From assembly GCA_021813265.1 (NCBI GenBank), contig JAKALF010000012.1, positions 1-18,192 of the forward strand: a stretch of DNA of 18,192 nt, in the 5' to 3' direction. A program made the position numbers and the translations under genes. This document shows, one piece after another, positions 13,575-18,192 of this stretch. The notes below the pieces were generated by a model that was given only the letters and a program-made list of their open reading frames with translations, made no database searches and was not told where the DNA came from. This stretch comes from a bacterium. Its GTDB lineage: Bacteria; Patescibacteriota; Minisyncoccia; UBA6257; GWB1-50-10. Position 1 is the first letter of the stretch, and the number at the start of each line of letters is the position of its first letter.

Positions 13575-13603
13575 TTCATTATTTTTGTTTCTTGTTCTAT
13601 AAT
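13575..13603 (+). promoter_or_regulatory. Promoter of the downstream (ATPase-tpiA-rodA) operon
   Basis: TTCATT (13575-13580), 17-bp spacer, perfect TATAAT (13598-13603). The ATG at 13611 is seven bases after the hexamer, so the mRNA is probably leaderless. The spot marks the end of the pilus operon; no terminator is seen between. Confidence 0.6.
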
Positions 13604-13610
13604 AACCATA

Positions 13611-14003
13611 ATGGTAAAAGTTCAGCATTTCAGCGAATCCCTCGAAGGAAATTTCCGCGAACTTGGAATTGAGATTAGTCGTCAGAAAGAAAACCCGGAA
13701 AGGGCTAAACTTCCCGAACGGGAAATCGTGAAACACGCGATACAGTCCATAGCCGTTACGGATCCCGAAGAGGTAAAACGGGAAGTGGAGAAAAAGTCGG
13801 AGTCGTTGCCCTCGTATCTCTTAAGAGACGAAAATCCGGATCTCGCGAAAGAGGTTGAAGATCTCGTGACTCTCGCTTTTCAGGACGGCATCGTGGAAGC
13901 CGTGAAGAAAGCGAGAAAACACCCCCCCTTTGTAGAAGACGCCCTGCATGACGCTCTAGTCGACAAGGTGATTCCGGAACTTAAAAAACGAGGTCTTCTC
14001 TAG
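13611..14003 (+). CDS. Small helical hypothetical protein
   Basis: The protein has 130 residues from ATG 13611. The frame is open further upstream (to 13437) but that part overlaps the pilin gene and the promoter at 13575-13603 sits directly before 13611. The protein is highly charged and helix-rich (K-R-E-V-E-K-K-S-E-S-L; L-A-K-E-V-E-D-L-V-T-L-A-F) with no signal peptide or membrane segment. The C-terminus (P-F-V-E-D-A-L-H-D-A-L-V-D-K-V-I-P-E-L-K-K-R) looks like a helical interaction tail. I do not recognise the family. It lies one base before the VirD4-like ATPase gene and is probably cotranslated with it, so an accessory or partner role for that ATPase is the likeliest guess. Confidence 0.65.
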   Translation: MVKVQHFSESLEGNFRELGIEISRQKENPERAKLPEREIVKHAIQSIAVTDPEEVKREVEKKSESLPSYLLRDENPDLAKEVEDLVTLAFQDGIVEAVKKARKHPPFVEDALHDALVDKVIPELKKRGLL

Positions 14004-14004
14004 C

Positions 14005-16365
14005 ATGCCATATCTTTATCTATTCTTGGTTTTGTTTTTGGGAGGAATTCTGGGAACGGGGATATACGGTTTCTCTCGGAAGCTCTTGAAGAAAAAACTC
14101 ATGGAAGAATTGGAACTGAAGCTGTTTCTGATTCGTTTCCCTCGAGAAAGCCCTGAAGGAAAGGACATGAAAAAAGAAATTGCTCGAACCGAGCAATTGA
14201 TCACGGCTCTCGCGTCCTTCAAAAAACCCTTTATTTTTGAGATAGCCGTTCCGTACATAGGGGAAGAAATCCATTTTTATGTCACGGTTCCCGGAAGCAT
14301 GAGTGACGCGTTTATAAAACAAATCCAATCGCTATGGGAACACGCGGACGTGTCGCCCGCGGAGGATTACAATATATTTAACTATCAAGGGACTGTTTTG
14401 GGAGCGTGGATAAAGCAGAAAGAATTTTTTGGATTTCCAATCAAAACGTACGCCGAATCCGAATCGGATTCTTTCACTCCCATTTTAGGGGGACTTTCGA
14501 AGATACAGGAGATAGGGGAAGGGGGAGCCATACAATATATCGTTCGTCCCGCGTCAAAGTCGTACGCGAAGGAAATACGATACGTGTTAGAGGAGATAAA
14601 AAAGGGAAAAAAGCCGAAGGACGTGATTAAAAAATCTCCCTTCGCTGAAACCGTGAAGGCTTTTTCGGAAGCCGTATCAAAGAAAGAGGAAATAAAAAAA
14701 GAAGAAAAAATCATTGATGAGGGATCCGTACGGATTCTTGAAGCGAAGCTTTCAAAACAACTTTTTGAAGTAAATGTCCGCGTTCTCGCTTCGGCTCCGA
14801 GCGAGTTTCAATCAAGCTCCATATTAGACGGACTCATGGCTGGGTTTTCTCAGTTTGAATCGGTCGGAAAAAACGAGCTTTCTTCCATGAAGCCCAAACA
14901 TACGCGCGATCTCGTCTCGGCCTTCTCCTTCCGCGAGTTTGATTCGCAAAAATCCATGATATTGAACGCCGAAGAGTTCGCGAGCTTGTTTCATTTTCCA
15001 ACAGCCTTCACGGAAGTTCCGAAAATCAAAACCCTTAAATTTAAAGAAACCCCTCCTCCCGCCCATCTTCCCAAAGAGGGAAGCGTTTTGGGTTCAAGCA
15101 GGTATCACGGGGACTCTCGGGTCGTTCGAGTTACGGAAGAAGACAGGAGACGCCATATCTATATCATTGGTCAAACGGGTACGGGAAAATCGGTGATGCT
15201 CAACAACCTCGCGACGCAAGACATAGAGTCGGGAAGGGGGTTTTGTCTCATTGATCCGAACGGAGATTTGTTTTCCGATATGCTTCACAAAATTAGCGAG
15301 AAACGCGTTTCTGACGTTGTCGTTTTTGATCCTTCGGATCTTGAGCGTCCCCTGGGACTCAATATGCTTGAATATGATCCGGCCTTTCCCGAACAGAAGA
15401 CTTTTATCGTGAACGAGATGCTTAATATTTTTGACACGCTCTATGATTTAAAAACAACGGGAGGACCCATGTTTGAACAATACATGAGAAACTCCCTTCT
15501 TCTCCTCATGGATGATCCTTCAAAGGGATTTACCATTCTCGAAGTTCCGAGAGTTCTCTCGGATAGCATGTTCAGAAAGAGTCTTCTTGAGAAGTGTCGT
15601 AATATCATCGTGAAAGATTTCTGGGAAAAAGAAGCCGAGAAAGCGGGAGGGGAAGCTTCGCTTGCCAATATGGTTCCCTATGTAACCTCGAAATTCAATA
15701 CCTTTATCGCGAATGACTATGTCCGTCCCATTATCTCCCAATCGAAAAGCACCCTGAATTTCAGGTCTCTCATGGATGAGGGGAAGATACTGCTCGTGAA
15801 TCTCTCGAAAGGACGCATAGGGGAATTGAACGCGGGGCTCTTGGGGATGATTGTGATAGGGAAGCTCACGCTTGCCGCGTTCTCGAGAGATAACATCCCC
15901 GAAGAGAAGCGCCGGGATTTCTATCTCTACATTGACGAGTTTCAAAACTTCACGACTCCCAATATCTCCACCATCCTTTCCGAAGCGAGAAAGTACAGGC
16001 TTTGCCTTACCCTCGCGCATCAGTTCATAGCTCAGCTCAAGGAAAACATCAGGGACGCGGTTTTTGGAAACGTGGGATCCTTAGTCGCGTTTCGGGTGGG
16101 TCCCACCGACGGAGAATTTTTGAAAAAACAGTTTGCTCCCATATTTGACGAGAACAATCTCATCAATATGGATAATTTAAACGCGCACGTGAAGCTCATG
16201 ATTCGTGGACAGGTGTCCGATCCCTTTGTCATGAATGTTCCTTTACCCGAACGGGGGAAGGAGGAAAACGCGGAGAGGGTAAGGGAAGTGTCGCGTCTTT
16301 CCTATGGAAGGCATCGCGAAGACGTCGAACATGAACTCTACGCTCGATTGAAAAACCAACCATGA
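14005..16365 (+). CDS. VirD4/TraD-like membrane ATPase (type IV secretion DNA-binding domain)
   Basis: The protein has 786 residues. One N-terminal membrane segment (about 2-22) is followed by a 340-residue region without clear family match, including a Lys/Glu-rich linker (220-237). The P-loop ATPase starts near 380: Walker A G-Q-T-G-T-G-K-S (389-396), I-D-P-N-G-D-L (416-422), Walker B Y-L-Y-I-D-E-F (640-646), then A-H-Q-F-I-A-Q-L (671-678), the pattern of TraD/TraG/VirD4 coupling proteins. Such proteins move DNA or protein through the membrane in conjugation. Here there is no relaxase or T4SS channel gene nearby; the neighbours are a small helical protein and housekeeping genes. A chromosomal role, for example DNA uptake or protein export, is as plausible as conjugation. 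It overlaps tpiA by ATGA. Confidence 0.85.
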   Translation: MPYLYLFLVLFLGGILGTGIYGFSRKLLKKKLMEELELKLFLIRFPRESPEGKDMKKEIARTEQLITALASFKKPFIFEIAVPYIGEEIHFYVTVPGSMSDAFIKQIQSLWEHADVSPAEDYNIFNYQGTVLGAWIKQKEFFGFPIKTYAESESDSFTPILGGLSKIQEIGEGGAIQYIVRPASKSYAKEIRYVLEEIKKGKKPKDVIKKSPFAETVKAFSEAVSKKEEIKKEEKIIDEGSVRILEAKLSKQLFEVNVRVLASAPSEFQSSSILDGLMAGFSQFESVGKNELSSMKPKHTRDLVSAFSFREFDSQKSMILNAEEFASLFHFPTAFTEVPKIKTLKFKETPPPAHLPKEGSVLGSSRYHGDSRVVRVTEEDRRRHIYIIGQTGTGKSVMLNNLATQDIESGRGFCLIDPNGDLFSDMLHKISEKRVSDVVVFDPSDLERPLGLNMLEYDPAFPEQKTFIVNEMLNIFDTLYDLKTTGGPMFEQYMRNSLLLLMDDPSKGFTILEVPRVLSDSMFRKSLLEKCRNIIVKDFWEKEAEKAGGEASLANMVPYVTSKFNTFIANDYVRPIISQSKSTLNFRSLMDEGKILLVNLSKGRIGELNAGLLGMIVIGKLTLAAFSRDNIPEEKRRDFYLYIDEFQNFTTPNISTILSEARKYRLCLTLAHQFIAQLKENIRDAVFGNVGSLVAFRVGPTDGEFLKKQFAPIFDENNLINMDNLNAHVKLMIRGQVSDPFVMNVPLPERGKEENAERVREVSRLSYGRHREDVEHELYARLKNQP

Positions 16366-17093
16366 AGTATTTTATCGCGAACTGGAAAATGAATCCGGTA
16401 ACGGAAAAAGAAGCGATAGCGATCGCTCAAGACATCGATGAGGAGAATGTTATGATCGCGCCTCCTTTCGTGTTTTTAAAAACTCTCGCGCGACGCGTTA
16501 AAAAAGCGTCTCTCGCGGCTCAGGACGTGTTTTGGGAGAATCCCAAAGGAGCGTATACGGGAGAGATTTCTGCGGGGATGATAAAGAGTCTCGGGGTTTC
16601 CTCGGTTATCATCGGACATTCTGAACGAAGAAGGTATGGAGGAGACACGGATGAGAGGGTGAATAGAAAAACACGGGCGGCTCTTTCTCAAAATCTTTCG
16701 GTTATTGTGTGCGTGGGAGAACCTGAAGTCGTCCGAAAAAAAGGAATGAAAAGCGCGGAGCGGTATGTTAAAGCTCAACTTGGAAAAGATCTCGTGGGAA
16801 TATCAAAAAAAAATCTGAATCGCGTTACGATCGCGTATGAACCCGTATGGGCGATCGGGACGGGGATGAGCGCGAAACCCGAAGAAGCGTCTTCCATGAT
16901 GCTCCGTATCAAGCGGTACATGAAAGAACGATATGGCGTAGGAATTATAAAAACCATATATGGGGGATCCGTAACCGAAAAAACTATCAAAGGATTTATG
17001 AAAGAAAAAACTATTGAAGGTTTTTTAGTGGGAGGGGCGAGTCTTAATCCCCGGTCTTTTAAAAACCTCATCCAAGCGGAAAAAAGACCATGA
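16362..17093 (+). CDS. tpiA: Triosephosphate isomerase
   Basis: The protein has 243 residues, near the usual 250. It interconverts dihydroxyacetone phosphate and glyceraldehyde 3-phosphate in glycolysis, in the cytoplasm, as a dimer. All catalytic parts are there: A-N-W-K-M-N (K9), I-G-H-S-E-R-R (H86), A-Y-E-P-V-W-A-I-G-T-G (E160 and the mobile loop 6) and the phosphate-binding Y-G-G-S-V (200-204) and G-G-A-S-L (224-228). The start codon overlaps the stop of the ATPase gene (ATGA), and its own stop overlaps the next gene the same way, so it is embedded in an operon of surface and membrane genes rather than with other glycolytic genes. Confidence 0.97.
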   Translation: MKYFIANWKMNPVTEKEAIAIAQDIDEENVMIAPPFVFLKTLARRVKKASLAAQDVFWENPKGAYTGEISAGMIKSLGVSSVIIGHSERRRYGGDTDERVNRKTRAALSQNLSVIVCVGEPEVVRKKGMKSAERYVKAQLGKDLVGISKKNLNRVTIAYEPVWAIGTGMSAKPEEASSMMLRIKRYMKERYGVGIIKTIYGGSVTEKTIKGFMKEKTIEGFLVGGASLNPRSFKNLIQAEKRP

Positions 17094-17848
17094 AACGAAC
17101 ATCTAAAAAAATGATATACGGGGTTTTCTATATAGCCCTCTTGGGCTTTTTGGGTATGGGGATATATAACGGGATATTCGCTTCCGCTCCCACGTGTTTT
17201 GACGGAAAACTAAACCAGCATGAGACGGGGGTGGATTGCGGGGGAGAATGCGAGCCGTGTTACCTTAAGAATCTTGAAAGTATAAAGACGATGGGATCTC
17301 CCGAAATATTCAGTCTTGATTCGGGGAGGGCGGTTATACTCTCGAAGATCGTAAACCCGAACAGCGCGCAAGACGCGGCGTCGTTTTCGTATACCCTCAA
17401 TATATATAACTCATCCGGTGATATCATTGAGAAAGCGTATGGCGCGGATTCTCTTCCGGCGTCGCGAACAAAATATATCGTTGAATCCGGTATCCGTGCC
17501 CCGTTGTACGACATAACGCGGGTCGATATGACGTTTTCCAATATTACATGGAATCCTAGGGGCGCGTCCCTTCAAGAAAATCTCACCGTTTCTCGTATCG
17601 TAACGACCCTTGAGGGTTCTCAAATCGCGATATCGGGTGAGGTGAAAAACGAAAGCGCCATTTCTCTAAGAGACATAAAACTTGTCGGAATACTCTTTAA
17701 TACCTTTGGACAAAAAATATTCGCTTCCCAAACTCTCGTTTCGACTTTGGGATCCTTCAAGAGTATACCGTTTGTGATGCGTATTCCTCGTGACAGTCAC
17801 ACGGAAAGCAATGTCGATCTCGCGGCGACTCAAGTATTCGCGTATTAA
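17090..17848 (+). CDS. Membrane-anchored extracellular protein with Cys motif and FxLYD-like domain
   Basis: The protein has 252 residues. Basic N-terminus, one membrane segment (about 9-30), then a short motif C-F-D-G-K-L-N-Q-H-E-T-G-V-D-C-G-G-E-C-E-P-C (C36, C50, C54, C57), known from many secreted bacterial and archaeal proteins as a small disulfide or metal knuckle. Two beta-rich segments follow (about 75-155 and 170-250). The second, with G-E-V-K-N-E-S-A-I-S-L-R-D-I-K-L-V-G-I-L-F-N-T-F-G-Q, resembles FxLYD-type beta-sandwiches. The protein is outside the cell; the function is unknown. It starts in an ATGA overlap with tpiA and lies three bases before rodA, so it could be linked with cell-wall synthesis, but this rests only on position. 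Confidence 0.7.
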   Translation: MKRTSKKMIYGVFYIALLGFLGMGIYNGIFASAPTCFDGKLNQHETGVDCGGECEPCYLKNLESIKTMGSPEIFSLDSGRAVILSKIVNPNSAQDAASFSYTLNIYNSSGDIIEKAYGADSLPASRTKYIVESGIRAPLYDITRVDMTFSNITWNPRGASLQENLTVSRIVTTLEGSQIAISGEVKNESAISLRDIKLVGILFNTFGQKIFASQTLVSTLGSFKSIPFVMRIPRDSHTESNVDLAATQVFAY

Positions 17849-17851
17849 TTT

Positions 17852-18192
17852 ATGATGGCTAGATTGCGATATTTTGATTGGGGAATTATTGCGGCGCTTT
17901 TCATTCTCGCGTCGGCAAGCCTTCTTTCTCTTTCGAGCTCAAGTCCCGCGTTCTTTTGGAAGCAACTCATATGGTATGGGGTCGCGTTTATCATTATCAT
18001 CGGGGGAAGTTTTTTTGATTGGCGGTGGCTCGGCGCTCAAAGCTGGTTTCGATATGGAATCTATGGGTTAAGCGTTTTGCTTCTTTTAATTTCCTATTTC
18101 GAGTCGGGGACGATTCGGGGGACGAAGAGTTGGATTACGTTGGGTCCCGTGCAATTCGAACCCTCTGAACTCGTGAAACTCGCTCTCATTTT
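17852..18192 (+). CDS. RodA/FtsW-family protein, 5' part (runs off window)
   Basis: From ATG 17852 (a second ATG at 17855 is equally possible) 113 residues are visible. Hydrophobic helices are at about 11-30 (W-G-I-I-A-A-L-F-I-L), 40-54 (L-I-W-Y-G-V-A-F-I-I-I-I) and 68-82. The end, K-S-W-I-T-L-G-P-V-Q-F-E-P-S-E-L-V-K-L-A, is the strongly conserved SEDS signature (x-W-I-x-L-G-x-x-x-x-Q-P-S-E-x-x-K-L). SEDS proteins polymerise peptidoglycan glycan strands with a partner penicillin-binding protein: RodA for elongation, FtsW for division. The visible part cannot separate the two; RodA fits slightly better because the N-terminus is short. It starts three bases after the previous gene. Confidence 0.85.
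   Translation, partial: MMARLRYFDWGIIAALFILASASLLSLSSSSPAFFWKQLIWYGVAFIIIIGGSFFDWRWLGAQSWFRYGIYGLSVLLLLISYFESGTIRGTKSWITLGPVQFEPSELVKLALI

Noticed and set aside
13437..13610. Longer N-terminus of the 130-residue protein
   Set aside because: It overlaps the pseudopilin coding region, and a promoter with a perfect TATAAT sits right before the ATG at 13611.

Overview
The window looks like chromosomal DNA of a Candidate Phyla Radiation (Patescibacteria) bacterium, probably Parcubacteria-like. This is inferred from the gene families: tail-fibre-like repeat surface proteins, small membrane-anchored cupredoxin and PEGA proteins, pseudopilins carrying LamG domains, and a VirD4-type ATPase packed between short hypothetical genes, tpiA and rodA/ftsW. 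TGA acts as a stop (12276, 16363, 17091), so UGA is not reassigned. Genes are very tightly packed. Good Shine-Dalgarno sequences are scarce, and several promoters sit so close to the ATG that leaderless or near-leaderless mRNAs are likely.

Region 1 (1-3196, + strand): the 3' part of a repeat-containing surface protein, a membrane-anchored cupredoxin-like protein, a membrane-anchored protein with a Pro-rich tail, a small STAS-like (DUF4325-like) protein, and a strong intrinsic terminator. Region 2 (3197-3625) has no convincing gene. It holds a candidate three-way-junction RNA structure and the terminator of the next unit. Region 3 (3626-4086, - strand) is a Phd/YefM - RelE/ParE toxin-antitoxin pair with an 8-bp inverted repeat in front.

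Region 4 (4087-6264, + strand) is the most unusual part. A full-length LexA repressor (HTH, Ala-Gly cleavage site, Ser/Lys dyad all present) continues without a stop into a beta-class DNA methyltransferase. The methyltransferase breaks at a six-A run and resumes in the -1 frame. Directly after it, one base apart, lies an HNH endonuclease. Together they read as a restriction-modification operon whose first gene is a LexA-methyltransferase fusion, transcribed from a promoter with a palindrome over its -10 box. That suggests DNA-damage control of a restriction system. The frame break is either decay, an assembly error, or recoding.

Region 5 (6265-8122): a Bro-N pseudogene with a large internal deletion, bracketed by two diverged copies (about 84% identical) of the 3' end of a PEGA/beta-propeller membrane protein gene; that gene itself is intact on the - strand.

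Region 6 (8196-13573, + strand) is a type IV pilus operon: pilB, pilC and two pseudopilins that both carry LamG lectin-like domains. Region 7 (13575-18192, + strand) starts at a new promoter and holds a small helical protein, a VirD4/TraD-like membrane ATPase, tpiA, a membrane-anchored Cys-motif protein, and the start of a RodA/FtsW gene that runs off the window.
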